Of a stretch of 16,975 bases of DNA, positions 5,936 through 12,349 are shown one piece after another. The position numbers and the translations under genes are program-made. The stretch spans positions 1 to 16,975 of the forward strand of contig CAKSJF010000051.1 in assembly GCA_934462945.1 (NCBI GenBank). Direction: 5' to 3'. The stretch's first letter is position 1, and each line of letters begins with the position of its first letter. This stretch comes from an uncultured Clostridia bacterium (lineage in GTDB: Bacteria; Bacillota; Clostridia; UBA1381). The notes under the pieces are model-generated. The model worked only from the letters and a program-made list of their open reading frames with translations. It searched no databases and had not been told where the DNA came from.

Positions 5936-8902
5936 ATGACAGGAAAAAGAATCAAAGCGCTTTTTGCCGCAGCGGCAATTGCCGCCGGAATCCTGCCGGG
6001 TGCGGCAGCGTCGGCAGAATATAGCGACGTTTATGCATATGATTATTATTACACATCGGTCAACCGTCTCCAGGATTTTGGGATTATCAGCGGCTATGAG
6101 GACGGCACGTTCCACGGAGAACAGCCGATCACAAGAGCCGAGTTTGCAAAGGTGATTGTCTGCGCCATGGATGCGGAGGCAGAGGCGAAAACCTTTGGGG
6201 TTGCGTCCAAATTTTATGACGTACCCCAGGGAAACTGGGCAGTTCCGTATATTGCCTATGCAGCGTCGAGCGGAATTGTGTCCGGCTATCCGAACGGCTC
6301 GTTCGGACCTTATAACACAATCACCTGTGCAGAGGCGCTGACGGTTTTAGGAAAGCTTTTGGGATATGACGAAAGTACAATCGGCGCATACTGGCCGAAT
6401 AATTACATGGATTTGGCAGATAACTTAGGACTGACCGAGGGCCTGTATCTCTATGCAAATCTTCCCCTAAACCGTGCGGACGCGTCTGTGTTAGTTGACC
6501 GCGCACTCTTTACCAAAATCAGCAAAACCGCTGATCCGGAGGGAAAGAAGATTCTTTTAGAGAAGCTTGGTTATACGGTTTTAGAGGATGCTTTAGTGCT
6601 TGCAACCGGAAAAGAGGACGAATCTCTGTTTTCGGATGAGGTCAAGCTGAATAATAACAGCGTTTACACCAGCACCGTCCAAAGCGGTATTGCGGCAGGC
6701 GATCTTTTAAAATATGCCGCGGTTAATTCCGACGGGGATTTGGTTGCAGTCAAGCATTATGGCGAAAATGGCGCAAATGATATGAAAAACGGCTATACGG
6801 TGCTGAAAGATTGCTACATTATCGCAACGGCGCAGGAGGATCGGACTCTGACTTCTTCCCAGATCAGAACTTCGCAGGGTGTTTTCACAGTTTCGGATAA
6901 TTCGGTCTTAAATAAGGTCGGAGAGGTCGGAACGGTGGTTTTAGACAAGGATAAAAAGGTATTAAGCGCAAGCACGGTTGAGGCAAAGGAAAAGGAATAT
7001 ATCATTTCAGAGGTGGATAACAGCACGATCAAATATATTTCCGATAACACGATTGAGACGATGAATCTTTCGGAGGATTTTCCAATATATGTGGATTTCG
7101 GTGAAAAGAAAACGCTTTCGGCATGCCGCAAGGATTTTGTTGCCGGAAGTGAGCTTGATTTTTACAGCCGGGACGGCGAGAATTGGGAGTATGCAGTCTT
7201 AGACACCAATTCCGGCTACAGCGTTTTGAACGAGTGCTTTATCATTGCCTCGAAAAATGAGGACGCCACCCTGTCGGCAAGCCAGGTAAGAACATCGAGC
7301 GGAACGTATACTGTCATGGACACGGGGCTTTTATCCTCTGCCGGAAAAATCGGTACGGCGGTGATTAACAGCCAGAATAAAATTGAACAGTTTGCGCCGA
7401 TTGATATGGTTTCGATGAGTGCGGTGATCAGCAAGGTCAACGGCAACCAGATTGAATACCAGCTAAGCGACGGCACAAAGGGAAGCTATCGGTTTGATAA
7501 TACCTTTGCGGTTTATTCAGATTATGTGAAAACAAGCTACCTCTCCGCAGCGCAGAATATGAATGTCGGAACAGACATCACATTCTACGGAGATTCCAAG
7601 GGTGCTTGGAGCTTTGCGGTCATCGACAGCGGAGCAGACATTACACCGGTATTAGCATCGAAAAATTATTCCTCCTCCGATACCAGTATGGAGGGTATTG
7701 CAATCAAACAGGACGGCTTAATTGTCTACCGGGACGGCAGTGCGGCAAAGCTTTCGGATATTAAGAAAAATGATGTAGTTTATTACAACACCAAGGTCAA
7801 CACCATGGATGTTTACACCAAAAAGGTGACCGGTATCTATTATGACGCATTGCCGAGCAAAGCGTATGTGACTTCGGTTACTGTCGGCGGCAAAACCTAT
7901 CAGATCGGCGAAACCACTGCAACCTCTAAATTGGACGCATCCAGCGGCAGCTTTAACATCGGCGACAAGGTAACGCTCCTGTTAGGAAAAAATGACGAGG
8001 TTGTCTTTGCAGTTGAACTGACGGATTTTGACGAATTTGATTATGGTGTGCTGATAGAGGGCGGAAAGAAAACCGCCGAGAGCGGCAAGAACGAGGGTTC
8101 TACCGAGATCTATGCAAAGCTTTACATGCCGGACGGCGAAACCTACGAATACACGGCGGACAAAGACTATTCCTCCTATAAAGGAAAACTGGTTCATGTA
8201 ACCTACCAGGATGGAAAGGTGAAACTGAGTCTGGTTAGCGGTACACCGACTTATGGAAAACTGGATGTCACAAACAGAACCTTAGGCGGAAAGAGCGTTT
8301 TAAAAGATGTTAAGATCATTCAGAGACTGAGTGATGAGGACGCGTCCACAGTCGAGCTGGAAACGCTTGATTTTGACACATTGGATGTTACCGAACTGCC
8401 GCTTGCAAATGTGTTAGCGTCGGTATCGGCAAATAACTTTGGAGATGTCGGAATCCTGTATGTGACAGGACTTTCCAGCAGCTATTCCTACGGCTTACTG
8501 ACAAAATCGACCACCGCAGAACCGTATTCTTATACGATCTTCTCGGATTCGTCCTCCACAAGCTATTCTGCGGATGCAAACTATAAGCTCCAGGGAGTGG
8601 CAGGCGGAACACCGGTTGCGTTCCGGGTTTCGGGCGGAAAAATCACCTCCATGAGAAATCTGTACACGCTTGCATCCTCGTCGAGTGTGCAGGCGGTGGA
8701 AACCGGCAGAATCATGTTAGGCGGTACGATCTATAAGCTTTCGGATTTTGCGGAGATTATTGATATTACCGATTCGACCAATTACCGCACCATTTCTATG
8801 GATGAGCTGATGTCGATGAAGCATGCGTCTGTTTCGGTTTATTCCGATCAGCGGTTAGCAGACGGAGGAATCGGAAAGCTTCTGACGGTTTATTCAAAAT
8901 AA
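5936..8902 (+). CDS. SLH-domain surface protein with internal repeats
   Basis: 988 aa. A signal peptide with basic start and alanine-rich core ends at ASA-27. Three SLH units follow: about 28-80 (FGIISGYEDGTF, ITRAEFAKVI), 92-150 (SGIVSGYPNGSFGP) and 155-197 (LPLNRADASVLVDRAL). SLH units attach proteins to pyruvylated wall polymers, so this should be an S-layer or cell-surface protein. The rest is acidic, Ser/Thr/Asp/Tyr-rich and beta-like, with a repeat whose head reads YTVLEDALVLATGKEDESL (213), YTVLKDCYIIATAQEDRTL (287) and YSVLNECFIIASKNEDATL (428). The last two copies span 141 residues each; the first is about half as long. I see no enzyme motif. AAAGGA (5921-5926) precedes the ATG by 9 nt. 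It probably shares a transcript with the export genes, so it may be exported with, act with, or simply be co-regulated with that system. Confidence 0.9.
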   Translation: MTGKRIKALFAAAAIAAGILPGAAASAEYSDVYAYDYYYTSVNRLQDFGIISGYEDGTFHGEQPITRAEFAKVIVCAMDAEAEAKTFGVASKFYDVPQGNWAVPYIAYAASSGIVSGYPNGSFGPYNTITCAEALTVLGKLLGYDESTIGAYWPNNYMDLADNLGLTEGLYLYANLPLNRADASVLVDRALFTKISKTADPEGKKILLEKLGYTVLEDALVLATGKEDESLFSDEVKLNNNSVYTSTVQSGIAAGDLLKYAAVNSDGDLVAVKHYGENGANDMKNGYTVLKDCYIIATAQEDRTLTSSQIRTSQGVFTVSDNSVLNKVGEVGTVVLDKDKKVLSASTVEAKEKEYIISEVDNSTIKYISDNTIETMNLSEDFPIYVDFGEKKTLSACRKDFVAGSELDFYSRDGENWEYAVLDTNSGYSVLNECFIIASKNEDATLSASQVRTSSGTYTVMDTGLLSSAGKIGTAVINSQNKIEQFAPIDMVSMSAVISKVNGNQIEYQLSDGTKGSYRFDNTFAVYSDYVKTSYLSAAQNMNVGTDITFYGDSKGAWSFAVIDSGADITPVLASKNYSSSDTSMEGIAIKQDGLIVYRDGSAAKLSDIKKNDVVYYNTKVNTMDVYTKKVTGIYYDALPSKAYVTSVTVGGKTYQIGETTATSKLDASSGSFNIGDKVTLLLGKNDEVVFAVELTDFDEFDYGVLIEGGKKTAESGKNEGSTEIYAKLYMPDGETYEYTADKDYSSYKGKLVHVTYQDGKVKLSLVSGTPTYGKLDVTNRTLGGKSVLKDVKIIQRLSDEDASTVELETLDFDTLDVTELPLANVLASVSANNFGDVGILYVTGLSSSYSYGLLTKSTTAEPYSYTIFSDSSSTSYSADANYKLQGVAGGTPVAFRVSGGKITSMRNLYTLASSSSVQAVETGRIMLGGTIYKLSDFAEIIDITDSTNYRTISMDELMSMKHASVSVYSDQRLADGGIGKLLTVYSK

Positions 8903-8916
8903 ATTAAAAAAAAGGC

Positions 8917-8945
8917 TTGCAATTTGTCATAGAATGTGCTATAAT
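8917..8945 (+). promoter_or_regulatory. Promoter of the TPP riboswitch-thiT unit
   Basis: TTGCAA (8917-8922) and TATAAT (8940-8945) are separated by 17 bp. The -35 box begins 14 nt after the SLH stop codon. No terminator lies between, so some read-through from the SLH gene is possible. Confidence 0.85.
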
Positions 8946-8956
8946 ATAAAAAAATG

Positions 8957-9045
8957 AATATTGGGGAGCTTTTAGAAAGGCTGAGAGGGAATTGTACATT
9001 CCGACCCATGAACCTGATACGGATAATGCCGGCGTAGGAAATATG
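8957..9045 (+). promoter_or_regulatory. TPP riboswitch (THI box)
   Basis: The conserved blocks are all present in order: GGGGAGC (8963-8969), GGCTGAGAGGGA (8979-8990), CCGACCC (9001-9007), GAACCTGATACGGATAATGC (9010-9029) and CCGGCGTAGGAA (9029-9040). A P1 helix can form between ATATT (8958-8962) and AATAT (9040-9044). These blocks are diagnostic for the thiamine pyrophosphate aptamer. The gene controlled encodes a thiamine transporter, which fits. With the terminator directly after it, bound TPP should switch transcription off. Confidence 0.96.
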
Positions 9046-9063
9046 AAAATATTTGTGCATATG

Positions 9064-9099
9064 ATCGGAGAAGTCCAGAAGGGCTTCCCCGATTTTTTT
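9064..9099 (+). terminator. Conditional terminator of the TPP riboswitch
   Basis: A stem of 13 positions with one A/C mismatch pairs 9064-9076 with 9081-9093 around loop AGAA, followed by seven T's (9093-9099). It lies between the aptamer and the thiT ribosome binding site, as expected for the expression platform. The competing antiterminator is not obvious by eye. Confidence 0.9.
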
Positions 9100-9112
9100 A
9101 AGGAGTGGTAAT

Positions 9113-9667
9113 ATGACAAACACAAAAAAACTGACGACCTGTGCCATGATGGTGGCATTATCAACGGTACTTGCCTTTATTTCCAAGGTAATTCCGGCGC
9201 CATGGCTGCAGGGCGGCTCAATCACAATTGCAAGCATGGTGCCGATCATTTTGGTATCCATTCTGATTGACACGAAATGGGGACTGCTTTCCGGATTTGT
9301 GTATTCGCTGATTCAGATGCTTTCCGGCTTTTATCCGCCCCCGACGCAGACCTTTATTAATTTTGCATTAGTTGTTTTACTCGACTATGTGTTCGCCTTT
9401 ACTGTGTTAGGCTTTGCCGGTGCGTTTTACCGCATGATGGGCAAGAAGCTTTGGGCAATCCCGGTTTCCGGTGTAATTGTAACGGCGCTGCGCTATGTTT
9501 GCCATATTTTCTCCGGTATTCTGATCTGGGGCGTTTATGCCGATGAGGGACAAACCGTCCTTGCCTATGCAGTCGGCTATAACGGCGGCTATATGATTCC
9601 GGAAATTATCATCACCGGAATTGTTCTGGCAGCGCTTGCTCCGAAGCTTCAGAAGCTTTGCGCATAA
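9113..9667 (+). CDS. thiT: ThiT-family thiamine transporter, ECF substrate-binding (S) component
   Basis: 184 aa, the normal length for ThiT. About six hydrophobic helices can be traced. Family signatures include PAPWLQGGSITIASMVPI near residues 27-44 and the C-terminal block RYVCHIFSGILIWGVYADE followed by GYNGGYMIPE, rich in the aromatic, His and Asn residues that line the thiamine site in known ThiT proteins. It binds thiamine at high affinity and imports it with a shared ECF energising module (EcfA, EcfA', EcfT), which is not in this window. GGAG (9102-9105) sits 7 nt before the ATG, right after the conditional terminator. Protein family and TPP riboswitch support each other, so the call is strong. 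Confidence 0.95.
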   Translation: MTNTKKLTTCAMMVALSTVLAFISKVIPAPWLQGGSITIASMVPIILVSILIDTKWGLLSGFVYSLIQMLSGFYPPPTQTFINFALVVLLDYVFAFTVLGFAGAFYRMMGKKLWAIPVSGVIVTALRYVCHIFSGILIWGVYADEGQTVLAYAVGYNGGYMIPEIIITGIVLAALAPKLQKLCA

Positions 9668-9699
9668 ATTATGACATCATCTTATACTTGTACGAATTT

Positions 9700-9739
9700 C
9701 CCGGCATCTGTTTCCCCCGAAATGCCGGGGGATTTTTTT
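9700..9739 (+). terminator. Rho-independent terminator after thiT
   Basis: CCCGGCAT (9700-9707) pairs with ATGCCGGG (9722-9729). A shorter alternative, CCCCCG (9714-9719) with CGGGGG (9726-9731) around a 6-nt loop, shares the 3' arm. Either is followed by ATTTTTTT, with seven T's at 9733-9739. Confidence 0.9.
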
Positions 9740-9758
9740 AGTTTTTTGCGGATTTCCA

Positions 9759-9788
9759 TTGACAAATACACGGATTTTTTGCTATAAT
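9759..9788 (+). promoter_or_regulatory. Promoter of the nfnAB operon
   Basis: TTGACA (9759-9764) and TATAAT (9783-9788) are both consensus, with an 18-bp spacer. The start would be near 9795, about 42 nt before the nfnA ATG. Confidence 0.88.
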
Positions 9789-9836
9789 AAAAAGGATGTC
9801 AGAAATGATGGTATTGTATGGAAAGAGATGTGAGCA

Positions 9837-10679
9837 ATGTATAAAATTGTTAAGAAAAGAGAATTGAATCCAACTGTTACCCTGATGGAGATTGACGCAC
9901 CGAAGATTGCAAAAAAGGCAGAGCCGGGGCAGTTTATCATTCTGCGTACAGATGAGGACGGCGAGCGGATTCCGCTGACGGTGGCAGATTTTGACCGGGA
10001 GGCAGGAACGGTGACGATTATTTTCCAGATCGTCGGCGCAACCACCGAACGATTAAATCAGAAAAAAGAGGGAGAGTATATCTCCGATTTTGCAGGACCT
10101 TTGGGAACTCCGTCACATACGGAGGGACTTTCTAAGGTTGCGGTAATCGGCGGCGGCGTTGGCTGTGCCATTGCCTATCCGATTGCAAAAAAGCTGCACC
10201 AGGAGGGCGCATGCGTTCATACTGTGGTAGGATTCCGGAATAAGGATTTAGTCATTTTAGAGGATGAATTTCAAAAGGTGAGCGATAAGCTTTGTATGAT
10301 GACGGACGATGGCAGCTACGGTCAGAAAGGCTTAGTGACGAATGCGTTAAAGGAACTGATTGAAAGCGGAGAACAGTATGATGAAGTAATTGCGATCGGT
10401 CCTTTGATTATGATGAAATTTGTCTGTGCGCTGACCAAGGAATACGGGATCAAAACGATTGTCAGCATGAATCCGATTATGATTGACGGCACAGGAATGT
10501 GCGGCGGCTGCCGGCTGACAGTTGGCGGAAAAACAAAATTTGCCTGCGTAGACGGTCCGGATTTTGACGGTCATGAGGTGGATTTTGACGAGGCAATGGA
10601 ACGCGGAACGATGTACCGGGAATTTGAGCGTGCAGAGCATGAGCATGTCTGTAACCTGTTTCGGAAGGAGGTTTTATAA
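9837..10679 (+). CDS. nfnA: NfnA/SudB-type subunit: FAD/NAD(H)- and [2Fe-2S]-binding ferredoxin:NADP+ oxidoreductase small subunit
   Basis: 280 aa, normal for the family. An N-terminal flavin-binding barrel carries ERIPLT (43-48). A nucleotide-binding domain begins KVAVIGGGVGCA (100-111). The C-terminal [2Fe-2S] motif has Asp217, Cys222, Cys225 and Cys237 (DGTGMCGGC, then FACVDGP), the Asp-plus-three-Cys arrangement known from NfnA. With NfnB it couples NADH and reduced ferredoxin oxidation to NADP+ reduction by flavin-based electron bifurcation, in the cytoplasm. The relative SudB of sulfide dehydrogenase looks alike by sequence, so the exact reaction is inferred. The ribosome binding site is weak (GAAAGAG region), and no in-frame upstream start exists. 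The nfnB ribosome binding site lies inside its last codons. Confidence 0.9.
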   Translation: MYKIVKKRELNPTVTLMEIDAPKIAKKAEPGQFIILRTDEDGERIPLTVADFDREAGTVTIIFQIVGATTERLNQKKEGEYISDFAGPLGTPSHTEGLSKVAVIGGGVGCAIAYPIAKKLHQEGACVHTVVGFRNKDLVILEDEFQKVSDKLCMMTDDGSYGQKGLVTNALKELIESGEQYDEVIAIGPLIMMKFVCALTKEYGIKTIVSMNPIMIDGTGMCGGCRLTVGGKTKFACVDGPDFDGHEVDFDEAMERGTMYREFERAEHEHVCNLFRKEVL

Positions 10680-10681
10680 TC

Positions 10682-12067
10682 ATGCCGAATATGTCTTTAA
10701 CAAAAAATGAAATGCCGACCCAAGCGCCGGACGTCAGAAATAAAAACTTCTCCGAGGTTGCTATGGGGTATACCAGGGAACAGGCAATTGACGAGGCAAA
10801 CCGTTGCTTAAATTGTAAGCATAAGCCGTGTGTGGGCGGATGTCCGGTTTCGATCGATATTCCGGCATTTATCGCAAAAATCCGGGAAGAGGACTTTGAG
10901 GGTGCTTATCAGATTTTAACAAAATCCTCCTCACTTCCGGCAGTCTGCGGCAGAGTTTGTCCGCAGGAGACGCAGTGCGAGCAGAAATGCGTGCGCGGTA
11001 TTAAGGGCGAACCGGTCGCAATCGGACGGTTGGAGCGGTTTGTTGCCGATTATCATAACGAGCATTGCAAGGACGCGCCGAAAAAGCCGGAGCAAAACGG
11101 ACACCGTGTGGCAGTGGTTGGTTCCGGTCCGTCCGGACTGACCTGTGCTGGGGATCTGGCGAAAAAAGGCTACGATGTAACCGTATTTGAGGCGCTGCAT
11201 TTAGCCGGCGGTGTACTGGTTTACGGAATCCCGGAATTTCGTCTGCCGAAAAAAATTGTGCAAAAGGAAATCGACACTCTAAAGGCATTGGGTGTAAAAG
11301 TAGAAACCAACATGGTGATCGGAAGGGTAGAGTCGGTGGATGAGCTTTTTGAGGAAGGCTTTGAGGCTGTCTTTATCGGTTCTGGCGCAGGCTTGCCGCG
11401 GTTTATGAATATTCCGGGCGAAAACTCAAAGGGGGTTTATTCTGCAAACGAATTTTTAACGCGTGTCAATCTGATGAAGGCTTATCAGGAGGGCGCGCAT
11501 ACACCGATTATGCATGCAAAGCGCGTGGCAGTGGTTGGCGGCGGAAATGTTGCAATGGATGCAGCACGCTGTGCGCTCCGCCTGGGCGCAGAGGAGGTTT
11601 CGATTGTTTACCGCCGTTCTGCTGAAGAACTTCCGGCAAGAGCAGAGGAAGTGGAGCATGCAAAGGAAGAGGGAATTATTTTCCGTCTTTTAACGAATCC
11701 GACCAGAATTTTATCGGATGAGCATAAATTTGTAAACGGTATGGAATGTGTAGAAATGGAGCTGGGCGAGCCGGATGAATCGGGCAGACGCCGCCCGGTG
11801 GTAAAGGAGGGCTCGGAATTTGTATTGGATGTGGATTGTGTGATTATGGCAATCGGCACATCTCCGAATCCGCTGATCAAGTCCACCACAAAGGGGTTGG
11901 AAACCCAAAAATGGGGCGGTATCATCACCAACGGGGAAACCGGTGCAACCTCCCGTCCGGGCGTTTATGCCGGCGGCGACGCAGTGACCGGTGCGGCAAC
12001 GGTCATCTTGGCAATGGGCGCAGGAAAAACAGCCGCTGCAGCAATTGACGAATATTTAAAAGATTAA
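10682..12067 (+). CDS. nfnB: NfnB/GltD-like subunit: two [4Fe-4S] clusters, FAD and NADP(H) binding
   Basis: 461 aa, full length. The N-terminal cluster domain has cysteines 42, 45, 50 and 54 (CLNCKHKPCVGGC) and 89, 93, 99 and 103 (CGRVCP, CEQKC). FAD binding is shown by VAVVGSGPSGL (143-153). A second Rossmann motif, VAVVGGGNVAMDAA, starts at 282 with YRRS shortly after, typical of NADP(H) binding. The C-terminal GVYAGGDAVTGAATVILA closes the FAD site. Proteins like this are often annotated as the small subunit of glutamate synthase; the adjacent nfnA and the absence of a GltB-type large subunit here argue for NfnB instead. AAGGAGG (10665-10671) overlaps the 3' end of nfnA, and only 2 nt separate the genes, so the subunits are co-translated. 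Confidence 0.92.
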   Translation: MPNMSLTKNEMPTQAPDVRNKNFSEVAMGYTREQAIDEANRCLNCKHKPCVGGCPVSIDIPAFIAKIREEDFEGAYQILTKSSSLPAVCGRVCPQETQCEQKCVRGIKGEPVAIGRLERFVADYHNEHCKDAPKKPEQNGHRVAVVGSGPSGLTCAGDLAKKGYDVTVFEALHLAGGVLVYGIPEFRLPKKIVQKEIDTLKALGVKVETNMVIGRVESVDELFEEGFEAVFIGSGAGLPRFMNIPGENSKGVYSANEFLTRVNLMKAYQEGAHTPIMHAKRVAVVGGGNVAMDAARCALRLGAEEVSIVYRRSAEELPARAEEVEHAKEEGIIFRLLTNPTRILSDEHKFVNGMECVEMELGEPDESGRRRPVVKEGSEFVLDVDCVIMAIGTSPNPLIKSTTKGLETQKWGGIITNGETGATSRPGVYAGGDAVTGAATVILAMGAGKTAAAAIDEYLKD

Positions 12068-12077
12068 CAAAAATTCA

Positions 12078-12107
12078 TGTTTTCTGTTTTGAAAAAACGG
12101 AAAAACA
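12078..12107 (+). terminator. Possible weak terminator after nfnB
   Basis: TGTTTTCTGTTTT (12078-12090) can pair with 12094-12107 around loop GAA, about 13 bp with one bulge. The stem is AT-rich and no clean T run follows, so the operon may also end at the strong hairpin at 12185. Confidence 0.35.
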
Positions 12108-12137
12108 AACAATTTTCTAAAAATTTCAAATTGGGTA

Positions 12138-12166
12138 TTGACAGATCAGATATCCTGTGCTATACT
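12138..12166 (+). promoter_or_regulatory. Promoter of the amt-PII leader transcript
   Basis: TTGACA (12138-12143) and TATACT (12161-12166) are 17 bp apart. Transcription should start near 12173, about 177 nt before the amt ATG and only about 12 nt before a strong terminator hairpin. Confidence 0.85.
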
Positions 12167-12173
12167 AAGCACA
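12156..12173. promoter_or_regulatory. Inverted repeat centred on the -10 box, operator candidate
   Basis: TGTGC (12156-12160) and GCACA (12169-12173) flank the -10 region with 8 bases between. A regulator bound here would block RNA polymerase. Its length and arms do not fit the GlnR consensus TGTNAN7TNACA, so I name no regulator. Confidence 0.4.
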
Positions 12174-12184
12174 TAGTAGCAAGG

Positions 12185-12219
12185 GCGCTGCGGATTGAAA
12201 AAATCCGCGGCGCTTTTTT
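12185..12219 (+). terminator. Strong intrinsic terminator inside the amt leader
   Basis: GCGCTGCGGATT (12185-12196) pairs with AATCCGCGGCGC (12202-12213): 12 bp with one G.U, loop GAAAA, followed by TTTTTT (12214-12219). It lies between the promoter at 12138 and the gene at 12350, so it would stop transcripts after about 45 nt unless overridden. That suggests attenuation of amt or a short stable RNA. Confidence 0.88.
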
Positions 12220-12225
12220 ACATTC

Positions 12226-12266
12226 TGAAGCATTCCGCTTCAAACCGGAAAAGGTCGCTCCTTTTC
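12226..12266 (+). other. Two further leader hairpins upstream of amt
   Basis: TGAAGC-ATTCC-GCTTCA (12226-12242) and GAAAAGG-TCGCT-CCTTTTC (12248-12266) are perfect stems with 5-nt loops and no T run. They follow the early terminator and could be part of a regulated leader. From 12267 to 12334 I see no clear structure, second promoter or coding region. Confidence 0.5.
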
Positions 12267-12349
12267 TAAAAACAGTCTAAGGATCCAGGACAAAAAAAAC
12301 ACGGTTTGCTCTGTGCTTTGCAGGGGGCAGAAAAGAGGAGGTAATTTGT

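Noticed and set aside
5477..6115. 212-aa minus-strand reading frame
   Set aside because: It is the shadow of the permease and SLH genes, rich in Arg, Ser, Ile and Pro, with no ribosome binding site or family likeness.
10682..12067. Glutamate synthase small subunit (GltD)
   Set aside because: A GltB-type large subunit is absent and the gene is translationally coupled to nfnA, which fits NfnB better.
12156..12173. GlnR binding site at the amt promoter
   Set aside because: The arms TGTGC/GCACA with 8-bp centre do not match TGTNAN7TNACA in length or conserved bases.
12185..12266. ANTAR-type dual-hexaloop antitermination leader
   Set aside because: The three hairpins have 5-nt loops without the expected A at position 1 and G at position 4 of a hexaloop, and the terminator comes first rather than last.
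12077..12280. 67-aa reading frame before amt
   Set aside because: It runs through the promoter and terminator hairpin and has no ribosome binding site.
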